A stretch of DNA of 64,000 bases, taken from Deinococcus ruber. Lineage in GTDB: Bacteria > Deinococcota > Deinococci > Deinococcales > Deinococcaceae. The position numbers were made by a program, and so were the translations under genes. Positions 28,245 to 37,079 of the stretch are shown here, in pieces; within the stretch, counting starts at the first letter, position 1, and each line of letters starts with the position of its first letter. A model generated the notes under the pieces. The model searched no databases, was not told the DNA's origin, and saw only the letters and a program-made list of their open reading frames with translations. The stretch spans positions 62,001 through 126,000 of the forward strand of contig NZ_BMQL01000006.1 in assembly GCF_014648095.1 (NCBI RefSeq), given 5' to 3'.

Positions 28245-28651
28245 GCGAATTGTTCCGGTTCACCTTCTGCGCCTTATAGATCGCATGACAGTCGGAACAG
28301 AATTATTCACTCAGGGTGCGTAAAGAGGCTGAGCTTCCGACGAACGTCCAGAGTAGTGAACTGCCAGTGGATGCAGACCACACGTTCCAATCGACGGAGA
28401 AGCCACTGGTCGACGACGTTGACCGGCGCGGCGTTGTTCCCATCCGCGCCTTCAACACGTTGTACAAGCAGGGGACCTTGCTTGGCCTTGGTCGCGTACG
28501 GCTCTGCAGGGGGTCGAAAGAGTGTCCTGGTAGGACACTCTTTTACACGTGTGGATATGCAGTAGCTAAGCGTTCGAGCGCGCGGCTATTGCATATCCTG
28601 GTCCGGCGTTCCGTCACCCAGGCAACCCGCTTCCTAGTCAGCGGTTCTGGA
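28245..28651. other. 400 bp stretch without a convincing gene
   Basis: One open frame crosses it (28316-28786), but its composition and lack of family resemblance suggest it is not a gene. It carries a strong 12 bp hairpin at 28517-28543 and ends in the decayed histidine kinase. Confidence 0.45.
28517..28543. terminator. Perfect 12 bp hairpin, terminator-like
   Basis: AAAGAGTGTCCT (28517-28528), loop GGT, AGGACACTCTTT (28532-28543), with one more T. The stem is perfect and flanked by A and T runs on both sides, so it could terminate in either direction. The upstream plus-strand gene ends 270 bp earlier. It may alternatively be part of a mobile-element end. Confidence 0.5.
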
Positions 28652-29247
28652 ATGCACCCAAAACGCCGGACTCGCATCTACGGCTTTGCCGAACTGCTGC
28701 ACTCGCAGGAACTCGACCCGGCGACCTCGCGCGATGGCCGAGATCATCTACCATCAGGCCGAACGGCTGGTACAGCTTCTCAATGAACTGCTGAATCTGG
28801 CGCGGATCGAAACCAGAGCGAGCAAAGACTTCTGGATGATCGAGCAGCACCTGCCCCGCTGATCGAACACACGCTCGAAGCGTTCGTGCCGCCGGGGCAG
28901 CGCGGCAGAGTGCAGCTCGGTCCAGCGCTGCCTGCCATCGCGGTCGACGGCAGCAAACTGCAACAGGCGCTGGGAAACCTGATCTCGAACGCCTTCAAAT
29001 ACTCGCCTGAAGACACGCCCGTGGTCATCACGGCTCGTGTGCAGGGAACAGAGGTCTGTATCAGCGTCCGCGATCACGGCATCGGAATGCGGGCCGATCA
29101 ACTGGCGCGGGCCTTCGAACGGTTCTACCGGGCCGACAGCTCGGGCAGTATCCCCGGTACCGGCCTTGGCCTGTCACTGGTCCGAGCGATCTCGGTGAGG
29201 GCACGCTGGCCACGCTCACCCTGCCTCTGCCCGGAGGACACCTATGA
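28652..29247 (+). pseudogene. Decayed sensor histidine kinase (C-terminal part)
   Basis: Sequence of a HisKA/HATPase_c kinase spread over frames. HisKA-like: RTRIYGFAELLHSQELDPAT, then after a frameshift near 28733 MAEIIYHQAERLVQLLNELL. The HATPase domain is intact for a long stretch: LQQALGNLISNAFKYSPED (N box), DHGIGMRADQL (G1), FERFYRADS (F box), GTGLGLSLVRAI (G2). The SHE(L/F)RTP phosphoacceptor region is missing, a stop occurs near 28861, and a deletion follows G2 at about 29195 before EGTLATLTLPLPGG. The final stop overlaps the start of the next response regulator (ATGA). A sequencing artefact is possible but several separate lesions make decay more likely. Confidence 0.75.
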
Positions 29248-29618
29248 CCCGAATCCTGATTGTCGACGATTATCCCGAGCTGCGTGCCCTGATCCGGCTG
29301 ACCCTGAGGCAGACGTCTCATGAGCTGTACGAGGCCACCAACGGAGAAGACGCGTTGCGACTCGCCCACGAACTCATTCCCGATCTGATGATTCTGGATG
29401 TGATGATGCCGGGACGACTGGACGGCCTTCAGGTGTGTCAGGCCATCAAATCCACCCAGCAGCTCGCGCACTGTCAGGTGCTGCTGGTGTCGGCATACGG
29501 TCAGCACAGCGATCTGCTCGAAGGCGATCGCGACGGAGCCGACGGCTATCTGGTCAAGCCCTTCAGTCCCAGCCACCTGCTCAGTACCGTGCGGGAACGC
29601 CTGAAGGAAACAGCGTGA
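29244..29618 (+). CDS. CheY-like response regulator (receiver only)
   Basis: A 124-aa single receiver domain. The acidic pair is D8/D9 (LIVDDYPEL), the phosphoacceptor D52 (MILDVMMP), and the conserved Lys K105 (LVKPFSPS). There is no output domain, so it acts by protein contact or as a phosphate relay. The ATG at 29244 follows CCGGAGG and overlaps the stop of the decayed histidine kinase, its likely original partner, and it overlaps the second receiver gene. Family assignment is firm; with the kinase broken the present partner is unknown. Confidence 0.88.
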   Translation: MTRILIVDDYPELRALIRLTLRQTSHELYEATNGEDALRLAHELIPDLMILDVMMPGRLDGLQVCQAIKSTQQLAHCQVLLVSAYGQHSDLLEGDRDGADGYLVKPFSPSHLLSTVRERLKETA

Positions 29619-30064
29619 CGCCCCTTCCAGACCCTCCCCCCACGTTTTCTGCTGGTGCGCTAAGCAGCGACGCTCTGCCCGGCACGCTCAGGCGACTGGT
29701 GCTGGTGGTCGATGACGAGCCGTACATCAATCTGCTGATCACCTCGATTCTGAAGCTGAACGGCTGCGACGTCCTGTCGGCGGCCAACGGCGAAGAGGCG
29801 CTCGGCGTGCTGGCGGAACATCCGCAGATTGCCGCCATCGTGACCGACTTGCATATGCCGATGATGGACGGGTTCGGACTGCTGGCCGCCCTGAGAACCC
29901 ATGAACAGCCGCTGCCCGTGGTGGTCGTGACGGCACGCGGCGCAGAGTCCGATCAGCGCCGTTCGATGGAACTCGGTGCCCGCGCCCTGCTGACCAAGCC
30001 GTTTTCACGTCAGCAGCTGTGGGGCGTGGTGGCTCCGCTGCTGGGCCTGACCGACGCGCCCTGA
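29615..30064 (+). CDS. Response regulator, receiver domain
   Basis: A 149-aa receiver protein with a 25-residue Pro/Ser-rich N-terminal extension. Acidic residues D33/D34 (LVVDDEPYI), phosphoacceptor D78 (IVTDLHMPMMDG), T106 and K128 (LTKPFSR) are present. I chose the GTG at 29615, which overlaps the preceding stop (GTGA) and follows GAAGGA. No output domain is present. It is the last gene of the kinase/regulator group. Confidence 0.85.
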   Translation: MTPLPDPPPTFSAGALSSDALPGTLRRLVLVVDDEPYINLLITSILKLNGCDVLSAANGEEALGVLAEHPQIAAIVTDLHMPMMDGFGLLAALRTHEQPLPVVVVTARGAESDQRRSMELGARALLTKPFSRQQLWGVVAPLLGLTDAP

Positions 30065-30450
30065 AATATGCGCTGAGGAGCGTTCCAACCACACGCCCTG
30101 CAAACAGGCACAGAAGCGCCGCGTCACTTGCGTTCATCCGCAGGCGATAGTTCCGAGGGTCTCACTACTGCTGTAGACAGATCTTGACATTAAATTCCTC
30201 CGGTTGTAGGGTTCAGATGTTCCCAATGAATGGTATGCGCTCGTTCCTCCAGCTGGAAGGCACAGCTCATTTTCACTGCATGCCCGGTGTGTAAGACACC
30301 TGCTCTGTCATGCTCCAGGCACGGCAACCAGCGGCGTTCGCTGAGTGTGTTGCCCAGGACCATACCCCAGGACGTTCTGCACAGGGAAGATTGCGTGGCG
30401 GATCGGCAGCTCAGTACATCGTCCTTCTGGTGTGACGTCAGGGAGGCAGT
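30065..30450. other. 386 bp leader and promoter region of the dehydrogenase operon
   Basis: No gene is seen. It holds a good promoter (30184-30212) followed by about 230 nt of leader with no recognised riboswitch. GGGAGG precedes the start of the next gene. Confidence 0.5.
30184..30212 (+). promoter_or_regulatory. Sigma-70-like promoter of the dehydrogenase operon
   Basis: TTGACA (30184-30189), 17 bp spacer, TAGGGT (30207-30212). The -35 is perfect and the -10 fits TAnnnT. It points at the gluconate-dehydrogenase-like gene that begins at 30451. Confidence 0.6.
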
Positions 30451-31203
30451 ATGTCGGATGCGAACGAGCGACGGAAGTTTCTCAAGGGCCTGGGACTGGC
30501 GGCTGTCAGCCTGGGAATAGGCAGTGTCGCAGAGCCTCCCGTAGAGGCGCAGGCGCAACCTGCCGCCCCTCCGGCCATGCCCGCGATGCCAGCGGCCACG
30601 CCTGCGGGCGCGTCTCCGTATACCTACGTGTTTTTCAACAGCACCGAATCGGCCTTCGTCGAAGCGGCTGTGGCGCGGCTCATTCCCAAAGACGACCTGG
30701 GGCCGGGCGCACTGGAAGCGGGCGTCGCGTACTACATCGACGGGCAGCTTGCGGGCTGGTACGGCGAGGCTGGGCGCTGGTACTGGCAGGGGCCGTGGCA
30801 GCAGGGCACCCCGCAGCAGGGCTATCAGCTGCCGCTCAAACCCAGCGAGGTCTACCGGGCGGCCATTCCGCTGATCAACGACTACACCCAGAAGCAGTTC
30901 AAGGCCGATTTTGCCGATCTGAGCGCCGCGCAACAGGACACCGTGCTGTCGGGGCTGGAGAAAGGCGACATCGACCTGGGCCGCCTGCCCGCCCGCACCT
31001 TCTTTGCCTTCCTGCTTCAGAACACCAAGGAAGGGTTCTTTGCCGATCCGACCTACGGGGGCAACGCGCAGATGGTGGGCTGGAAACTGATCGGCTATCC
31101 GGGTGTGCAGCCGAGCTACAGCCAGATCATCGAGCAGTACACCACGCCGTTTCCGATGACCTACGCCAGCATCGGCAGCTATACAGAAGACAACCCCCGC
31201 TGA
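30451..31203 (+). CDS. Gluconate 2-dehydrogenase gamma-like subunit with Tat signal
   Basis: A 250-aa protein of the gluconate 2-dehydrogenase subunit 3 family, the small partner of periplasmic FAD dehydrogenases. The N-terminus ERRKFLKGLGLAAVSLG is a textbook twin-arginine signal, followed by a Pro/Ala-rich linker (about 32-52). The family body begins at YTYVFFNSTESAFVEAAVARL, with DDLGPGALEAGVAYYIDGQL. This subunit usually carries the Tat signal for the whole complex, since the FAD subunit has none. The FAD subunit follows 10 bp later, then tatA and a cytochrome c, so an exported dehydrogenase is very likely. Confidence 0.9.
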   Translation: MSDANERRKFLKGLGLAAVSLGIGSVAEPPVEAQAQPAAPPAMPAMPAATPAGASPYTYVFFNSTESAFVEAAVARLIPKDDLGPGALEAGVAYYIDGQLAGWYGEAGRWYWQGPWQQGTPQQGYQLPLKPSEVYRAAIPLINDYTQKQFKADFADLSAAQQDTVLSGLEKGDIDLGRLPARTFFAFLLQNTKEGFFADPTYGGNAQMVGWKLIGYPGVQPSYSQIIEQYTTPFPMTYASIGSYTEDNPR

Positions 31204-31213
31204 GGAGCATGCC

Positions 31214-32968
31214 ATGGCAAAGAAGCTTCCTGCTGTAGACGCCGTGATGGTCGGAGTAGGCTGGACGGGCGGTATTCTCGCCGCCGAACTGACGCGGGCG
31301 GGCGTGTCGGTGGTGGGCCTGGAGCGCGGCCCCTCCCGCGATTCCAACATCGAATTCGCATTTCCCCATATCCGCGATGAACTGAAGTACGGCATCCGTT
31401 TCGGGCTGGCCCAGGACGTGAGCCGCGATACCCTGACCTTTCGCAACTCTGCCGAGCAGACGGCGCTGCCCATGCGTCAGCTCGGCTCGTTCCTGCTGGG
31501 AAGCGGCACCGGGGGCGCGGGTGCCCACTGGAACGGTCAGACCTGGCGCTGGACGCCCTACGACTTTGAAATTCTGAGTCAGACGCGGGCGCGGTACGGT
31601 CAGGGAGCCATCGACGAGGACATGCAGATCCAGGACTGGGGCGTGACGTATCAGCAACTGGAACCGTTCTACGACAAGTTCGAGCGCACGGCGGGCATCG
31701 GCGGCAAGGCGGGCAATCTTCAGGGCAAGATTCAGGCGGGCGGCAACCCCTTCGAGGGAGCGCGGGCGAGCGAATACCCCAACCCCCCGATGAAGCGCTC
31801 ACAGCTGGGCGACCTGTTTCAGACGGCGACCCAGAGCATGGGCTATCACCCGTTTCCCGGCCCCTCAGCCAATATGACCCAGGCGTACACCAATCCAGAC
31901 GGGCAGTCGCTGGGCGCGTGCATGTACTGCGGCCACTGCGAGCGCTTCGGCTGCGACTACAACGCCAAGGCCAGTCCGAACAACACCGTGCTTCCCACCG
32001 CGATGGCAACCGGCAAATTCGACGTGCGGCACAATGCCAACGTCGTCCGGGTAAACATGGACAGCAGCGGCAAGCGGGCGGTCAGCGTCACGTACATCGA
32101 CCTGCTGACCGGCGAGGAGATCGAGCAGCCCGCCGACATGATCTTCCTGACCAGTTTTACGTTCGGCAACGTCAAGCTGCTGCTGGTTTCGAAGATCGGG
32201 GACGTGTACGATCCGGTGACCAACAAGGGAACGGTGGGGCGCAACTACACCTATCAGCTGAGCGCGGGCGCTGGCGGCACGCTCGACGACAAAGACCTGA
32301 AGGTATTTGCCGGGGCCGGAGCCGAGAGCGTGGTCATCGACGATTTCAACGGCGATCACTTCGATCATACCGGGCTGGGCTTTCTGCACGGCGGCTCGAT
32401 CTCGGCTTCGTCGTCGGGTGCGCGGCCCATTCAGAGCAATCCGGGCGGAGCAGCGTGGGGCAGCGCGTGGAAGCATGCGGCGGCACAGGCCTACAACCAC
32501 TCGGTCGGCATCGGCGCTCAGGTTTCGTCGCTGCCCTTCCGGTCGAACCACCTCGACCTCGATCCCACGTACCGCGACGCCTACGGCCTGCCACTCGTGC
32601 GGATGACCTTCGATTACCGGGGCAACGAGAGCAAGCGCAGCCAGTACCTGACGGCGATCACCACCAAAATCCTGACCGCCATGGGAGCCAAAAACGTCGT
32701 CGGGCGCGGCCTGCCGGAGCATTACAGCATCGTGCCGTATCAGAGTACGCACAACCAGGGCGGAGCCATCATGGGCATGGACCCTTCCACCAGCGTGGTC
32801 AATCCGTACATGCAGCACCATCAGGTTTCAAACCTGTTCGTGGTGGGAGCGAGTTCGTTTCCTCATAACAGCGGCTTCAATCCGACCGGCACGGTGGGGG
32901 CCATGACCTACCGGCTGGCAGACGCCCTGATCAAACGCTATCTGAAAAATCCCGGCTTTCTGACCTGA
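31214..32968 (+). CDS. GMC-family FAD dehydrogenase, large subunit (gluconate/sugar dehydrogenase-like)
   Basis: A 584-aa flavoprotein that probably oxidises a sugar, sugar acid or alcohol in the periplasm. FAD binding is seen in VGVGWTGGILAAE (about 11-23) and GTGGAGAHWNGQTWRW. The C-terminal GMC region has FPHNSGFNPTGTVGAMTYR, with the active-site His/Asn. C236-x2-C239-x2-C242-x4-C247 (CMYCGHCERFGC) looks like an Fe-S ligand set, comparable in position to the [3Fe-4S] Cys cluster of FAD glucose dehydrogenases; the cluster itself is inferred. It has no signal peptide and should be exported with the preceding Tat subunit. Substrate is not known from sequence. Confidence 0.9.
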   Translation: MAKKLPAVDAVMVGVGWTGGILAAELTRAGVSVVGLERGPSRDSNIEFAFPHIRDELKYGIRFGLAQDVSRDTLTFRNSAEQTALPMRQLGSFLLGSGTGGAGAHWNGQTWRWTPYDFEILSQTRARYGQGAIDEDMQIQDWGVTYQQLEPFYDKFERTAGIGGKAGNLQGKIQAGGNPFEGARASEYPNPPMKRSQLGDLFQTATQSMGYHPFPGPSANMTQAYTNPDGQSLGACMYCGHCERFGCDYNAKASPNNTVLPTAMATGKFDVRHNANVVRVNMDSSGKRAVSVTYIDLLTGEEIEQPADMIFLTSFTFGNVKLLLVSKIGDVYDPVTNKGTVGRNYTYQLSAGAGGTLDDKDLKVFAGAGAESVVIDDFNGDHFDHTGLGFLHGGSISASSSGARPIQSNPGGAAWGSAWKHAAAQAYNHSVGIGAQVSSLPFRSNHLDLDPTYRDAYGLPLVRMTFDYRGNESKRSQYLTAITTKILTAMGAKNVVGRGLPEHYSIVPYQSTHNQGGAIMGMDPSTSVVNPYMQHHQVSNLFVVGASSFPHNSGFNPTGTVGAMTYRLADALIKRYLKNPGFLT

Positions 32969-33014
32969 ACCACACCCAGCGCCCCCAGCACGGGGAGGAA
33001 GACCGAGGAGCACC

Positions 33015-33221
33015 ATGCCAGGGATCGGCCCGCTCGAACTTGTCCTGATCGTTGTTGTCGTGATTCTGCTGTTCGGTGCCCGGAAACTTCCGGAAATGGG
33101 AAAGGGCCTGGGAGAAGGCATCCGGGAATTTCGCAGGGCTGGGCGTGAACTGCTGCGTGGTTCGGAGCCAGAGAACCGCGACCGCGCCGACGAGGAGCGC
33201 GGTATGGGCGCAGACAGGTGA
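33015..33221 (+). CDS. tatA: Twin-arginine translocase subunit TatA/TatE
   Basis: A 68-aa protein with the TatA layout: an N-terminal membrane helix (PLELVLIVVVVILLFG), the FGARKLPEMGKGLGEG hinge and an amphipathic helix (IREFRRAGREL), then a charged tail. The ATG at 33015 follows GAGGAG. It pairs with a Tat-signal cargo subunit two genes upstream, so the operon seems to bring its own translocase component. No tatC lies in the window. Confidence 0.92.
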   Translation: MPGIGPLELVLIVVVVILLFGARKLPEMGKGLGEGIREFRRAGRELLRGSEPENRDRADEERGMGADR

Positions 33222-33225
33222 CCCC

Positions 33226-33663
33226 ATGAACTATCTCCTGTTGCTGCTGGCTGCGGCCACTTCGTTTGCCAGCGCTCAGAACGGAAAAACTCTGTACAAC
33301 GCGAACTGCGCGGCCTGTCATCAGGCAACAGGGCGCGGCATTCCCGGCGCTTTTCCGCCCCAGGCAGGGCACTTTTCCGATCTGCTGACGGCGGGTGGAC
33401 GGGCGTATACCGTCCGGGTGGCGCTGTTCGGGCTGGCAGGACCGATTCAGGTGAAAGGCAAGACCTATAACGGGGCCATGCCCGGATTTTCACAACTCAG
33501 CGACGCCGAACTCGCAGCAATCCTGAACTATGTGGCGACCAGCTGGGGCAACACCCTGCCAGCCACAGAAAAGCCCTACAGCCCGGCAGAGGTCGGGGCG
33601 GCTCGCGGCACCGCCCTGACGCCTGCTCAGGTGTCCTCGCAGCGGCCTGAAAGCGCGAAATAG
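33226..33663 (+). CDS. Periplasmic cytochrome c
   Basis: A 145-aa class I cytochrome c with a Sec signal peptide (LLLLLAAATSFASA, cleavage near residue 17). The heme motif is C28-A-A-C31-H32, and a likely axial Met is in NGAMPGFSQLSD. The gene starts 5 bp after tatA. It is the expected electron acceptor of the FAD dehydrogenase, passing electrons to the respiratory chain. The C-terminal 25 residues are Pro/Ala-rich. Confidence 0.9.
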   Translation: MNYLLLLLAAATSFASAQNGKTLYNANCAACHQATGRGIPGAFPPQAGHFSDLLTAGGRAYTVRVALFGLAGPIQVKGKTYNGAMPGFSQLSDAELAAILNYVATSWGNTLPATEKPYSPAEVGAARGTALTPAQVSSQRPESAK

Positions 33664-33682
33664 CTGCTGCCCCTTCCGGCCT

Positions 33683-34438
33683 TCAGCTCAGCGGCCTTCC
33701 CCCGTCGACCGGGATGATGCAGCCGGTACTGAAGGTCAGGTGGGTGGCGGCGGCCAGCACGGCGCGGGCCACCTCCTGCGGGCGGGCGATGCGGCCCAGC
33801 GGTGTGCGTTCGGCCTGTGCCGCGATCAGTTCGGGCGGCATCAGGCGGGCGTACTCGCCGTCTACCCAGCCGGGCGACACGCTCAGCACCCGGATGTTGG
33901 GGGCCAGGGCGCGGCCCAGACTGCGTGTCAGCGAGTCGAGCGCGGCTTTGCTGGCGCAGTAGGCGACATTGCTGCCCATGCCGGTGCGTCCGGCGATGCT
34001 GCTGATATTGACCACCAGGCCGTTTCCGCCCGCCCGCAGCAGCGGCGCGAAGGCCCGCACGCAGGCAAAGGCTCCGCGCACGTTCACCCGCAGAATGGTG
34101 TCGATCCACTCGTCGCTCAGGCCGTCGAGATCGTGGTGCGGGACGGGCGTGGTGATGCCGGCGTTGTTGACCAGAATGTCCAGCCGCCCCTCGTGGGCCT
34201 GTACATCGTGTGCCGCCGCTTCGAGAGTGCTGCTGTCGTCTACGCGGGTCAGCAGAGCGCGGTGCTGACCCGGCCCCCCGAGCTGCGCGGCCAGAGCTGC
34301 CGCCCGCTGCGGATTGCCCGCATAGCCCACCAGCACCGTTGCGCCCGCTTCGGCCAGCGCCGCGCAGATCGCTGCCCCGATGCCGCCCGCGCCGCCTGTC
34401 ACCAGAGCCACCTGTCCGCTCAGTTCGTACGCTGCCAT
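33683..34438 (-). CDS. Short-chain dehydrogenase/reductase
   Basis: A 251-aa classical SDR. The NAD(P) motif is TGGAGGIGAAIC (about 14-25), with LVNNAGITTPVP, the catalytic Ser region ISSIAGRTG, and Y-CAS-K (YCASKAALDS). The C-terminal GCIIPVDGGRPLS is also typical. It shares ATGA with the LacI-type regulator upstream and is the last gene of the minus-strand arm of the catabolic cluster. In DHPS-type pathways SDRs work beside HpsN-like enzymes (HpsO/HpsP), which fits here, but the substrate is unknown. Confidence 0.88.
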   Translation of the reverse strand: MAAYELSGQVALVTGGAGGIGAAICAALAEAGATVLVGYAGNPQRAAALAAQLGGPGQHRALLTRVDDSSTLEAAAHDVQAHEGRLDILVNNAGITTPVPHHDLDGLSDEWIDTILRVNVRGAFACVRAFAPLLRAGGNGLVVNISSIAGRTGMGSNVAYCASKAALDSLTRSLGRALAPNIRVLSVSPGWVDGEYARLMPPELIAAQAERTPLGRIARPQEVARAVLAAATHLTFSTGCIIPVDGGRPLS

Positions 34439-35481
34439 CAGGTTTGCCCCTTTGCCGTGTCGTAGCGTTTCACGGTATCGCGCCAGATCAGCTCGCCGGG
34501 ATGCAGACTCGGACCGTTGCCGGGCCTCGGGTCATCGAGCGCCCGCAGCGCGTCTTCGATCATGATTTCCAGCGGCTGACGGATGGTGGTGAGCCGGTAC
34601 GCCAGCCGCGCCGATTCCTGAATGTCGTCGAAACCGATCACGCTCACGTCTTCCGGCACTCTGCGCCCAAGCTGGCGCAGCGCGTCCAGCACGCCAATCG
34701 CCACGATGTCGTTTGCTCCGAAGACCGCGTCGGGCACGTGTCCGGCGGCGTGCAGATCGAGCGTAGCCTGCACGCCCCAGTCGTACTGAAAGGCGTGAGA
34801 AGGCGCAGCCAGCAGGTCCAGCCCGGCTTCGCGCAGCCGCTCCTCGAATCCGCGAAGCCGGTCCTGATGCGTGGACGTTTCGGGATCGCCGCCGATGAAG
34901 GCCAGCTGAGTCGCGCCCGCGTCCAGCAGTACCTGCGCCGCCAACCGGCCCCCGGCGTAGTTGTCGCAGGCGACCGACAGCAGATTGCGCCCCGGCAGAT
35001 GACGGTTGAACAGCAGCACCGGCACGCCACCTTTCGAAACGTCACCCAGGCTGGGCAGCGTGCTGTTCAGGCGAGTCGGAAAGACGATGGCCGCCTCGAT
35101 CTGATAGCGGCTGGCAGCGTCCAGCGTTTCCTGCACGTCGCGCCGGGCATCGTGGGTGAGCAGCAGCGCCCGCTTGCCCCGGTGTTCCAGCGCCTGTGCG
35201 AACTGCGACAGCGCCTGCGGATAGAACGGATTGTGCAGGTCGCCCACGATCAGCGCCACGATGCCGCTGCGCTGCGTGACCAGACTGCGGGCGATGGCGT
35301 TGGGCTGATATCCCAGTTTACGGGCCGCTTCCAGCACGCGCTGGCGCGTTTCCGGGCTGATGTGCGCTCCGGGTGTGAAGGCCCGCGACACCGCCGACTG
35401 CGACACGCCTGCCTCGCGTGATACGTCGTGCGAGGTCACGCGCTGGGTGGGGGGAGAGGAAGGCGCGTCTGCTTTGGTCAT
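34438..35481 (-). CDS. LacI-family transcriptional regulator of the catabolic cluster
   Basis: A 347-aa LacI-type repressor. The N-terminal helix-turn-helix (about 16-40, TSHDVSREAGVSQSAVSRAF) is followed by the hinge helix LGYQPNAIARSLVTQRSG and a periplasmic-binding-fold sensor domain. The best candidate sites are the two identical 14 bp palindromes at 39313-39326 and 39612-39625, which have the central CG typical of LacI operators and lie just downstream of two promoters. It is transcribed with the genes it would control, 65 bp downstream of the first HpsN-like gene. The inducer is probably a pathway substrate or intermediate. Confidence 0.88.
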   Translation of the reverse strand: MTKADAPSSPPTQRVTSHDVSREAGVSQSAVSRAFTPGAHISPETRQRVLEAARKLGYQPNAIARSLVTQRSGIVALIVGDLHNPFYPQALSQFAQALEHRGKRALLLTHDARRDVQETLDAASRYQIEAAIVFPTRLNSTLPSLGDVSKGGVPVLLFNRHLPGRNLLSVACDNYAGGRLAAQVLLDAGATQLAFIGGDPETSTHQDRLRGFEERLREAGLDLLAAPSHAFQYDWGVQATLDLHAAGHVPDAVFGANDIVAIGVLDALRQLGRRVPEDVSVIGFDDIQESARLAYRLTTIRQPLEIMIEDALRALDDPRPGNGPSLHPGELIWRDTVKRYDTAKGQT

Positions 35482-35546
35482 GGCGGTGTCTCCAGCATAG
35501 AACGCGCGGTGGTCAAACGGGGCTACCGGACGGAGGGACGCGGCAG

Positions 35547-36860
35547 TCAGTCGGACGCGCCCACCGGGTCCGGCTGAAGCTGGGCTGGCTGGCGATACCG
35601 TTCCACCCGCAGGTCGGCCTGACGCTGATGTCCGGCAAAGCCCTCGATTTCGCAGATGACCGAGCAGTGCTGCCCGATGATGACGCTGGCCTCACGCGTG
35701 GCCCGCTGGTACGTCACGGTTTTCAGGTACTTGCCGACCCACAGCCCCCCGGTATAGCGGGCAGAGCGTCCGGTGGGCAGGATGTGATTGGTGCCGATGG
35801 TCTTGTCACCGTAGGCCACGTTGGTTTCCGGCCCCAGGAACAGCGAGCCGTAATTGCTGAGGTTGTTCAGGAAATAGTCGGGATCACGGGTCAGCACCTG
35901 TACGTGTTCGCTGGCGATGTCGTCGGCCACGCGCACCATCTCGGCGGCGTCGTCGGCCAGGATGATCTGGCCGTAGTCGCGCCACGCCTGACCCGCCACC
36001 TCTGCCGTCGCCAGCACCGTCAGCTGCCGCTCGATCTCGGTCACGACCTCGCCCGCCAGCCGCTCGGAGGTGGTCAGCAGCACCGCCGGGCTGTTGGTAC
36101 CGTGTTCGGCCTGCCCCAGCAGATCGGTGGCGACCATCTCGGCGTCCACGCTGTCATCGGCGATCACGAGCGTTTCGGTCGGCCCGGCCAGCAGGTCGAT
36201 GCCCACCTGCCCGAACAGCTGCCGCTTGGCCTCTGCGACGTAGGCGTTGCCCGGCCCCACCAGCATATCGACGGGGGCGATACTCTCGGTGCCCAGTGCG
36301 AGGGCAGCCAGCGCCTGCACCCCGCCCATGATGTAGATCTCGTCGGCCCCGGCCAGATGCATGGTCGCCACCGTCGCCGGGTACGGCTGCCCGTCTTTGG
36401 GCGGCGTGACAGCCACCACGCGCCCCACGCCCGCCACTTTCGCGGTCGCCACACTCATGATGGCGCTGGCGATCATCGGATAGCGCCCGCCCGGCACGTA
36501 GCAGGCCACCGAGTTGATCGGCAACACTTTGTGCCCCAGCGTCACGCCGGGAATCGTCTCGATCTCGACATCGTGAACCGAGGCCCGCTGCGCCCGTGCA
36601 AACGTCTGCACCTGCTCCAAGCTGAAGCGGATCGAGTCGAGTTGCTCGGGCGGAACCTGCGCCACCGCCGCTTCGATCTGCTCAGGGGTCAGGCGGAAGG
36701 CAGGCGGATTCCAGCCGTCGAATTTCTGCGACAGCTCTCTCAGGGCCGCGTCGCCCTGTGTGCGGATGCCTTCGATGATGCCGCGCACCGTCTGCTGCAC
36801 CGATTCCTGAATGCTGAGCTTGGTCTGGGCGTTCATGCCGGGTTTCAGAATGCGTGCCAT
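35547..36860 (-). CDS. HpsN-like histidinol-dehydrogenase-family protein 1
   Basis: A 437-aa member of the histidinol dehydrogenase family. The Zn ligands and catalytic pair are kept: Q250, H253, E318-H319, D352 and H411, matching Q259, H262, E326-H327, D360 and H419 of E. coli HisD. The segment [20 protein letters not shown] replaces the corresponding HisD segment and is characteristic of the HpsN-like group, which oxidises 2,3-dihydroxypropane-1-sulfonate and similar alcohols. The ATG at 36860 follows GGAGACC. A second paralogue lies at 47006. Not part of a his operon, so a catabolic NAD-dependent alcohol oxidation is likely; the substrate is not known. Confidence 0.82.
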   Translation of the reverse strand: MARILKPGMNAQTKLSIQESVQQTVRGIIEGIRTQGDAALRELSQKFDGWNPPAFRLTPEQIEAAVAQVPPEQLDSIRFSLEQVQTFARAQRASVHDVEIETIPGVTLGHKVLPINSVACYVPGGRYPMIASAIMSVATAKVAGVGRVVAVTPPKDGQPYPATVATMHLAGADEIYIMGGVQALAALALGTESIAPVDMLVGPGNAYVAEAKRQLFGQVGIDLLAGPTETLVIADDSVDAEMVATDLLGQAEHGTNSPAVLLTTSERLAGEVVTEIERQLTVLATAEVAGQAWRDYGQIILADDAAEMVRVADDIASEHVQVLTRDPDYFLNNLSNYGSLFLGPETNVAYGDKTIGTNHILPTGRSARYTGGLWVGKYLKTVTYQRATREASVIIGQHCSVICEIEGFAGHQRQADLRVERYRQPAQLQPDPVGASD

Positions 36861-37079
36861 AAAAGGTCTCCTGCAAAGTCGGTGAGATGTGAAAGCAGCG
36901 GTTCGGTTGAGCAGCGGTGGTTGTTCGCTGAACAGTCGTTCGGTCAAACGGTCATACGGGCGGGGAAGCACACGGGTCAAAGCGGCCTGCTCTCGACGGG
37001 CTTTCGGAGTGAACTCGCCCGGCGCGGCGTCATGTGGGCGCTGCCAGAACCAGGAAACTTCAGTAGGGAAGACCCTGGT

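Noticed and set aside
28316..28786. A 156-codon plus-strand frame before the dead kinase
   Set aside because: It crosses a strong hairpin and merges into kinase sequence in a wrong frame; composition is not gene-like.
30190..31473. A 427-codon minus-strand frame
   Set aside because: Antisense to the dehydrogenase operon with no recognised domain.
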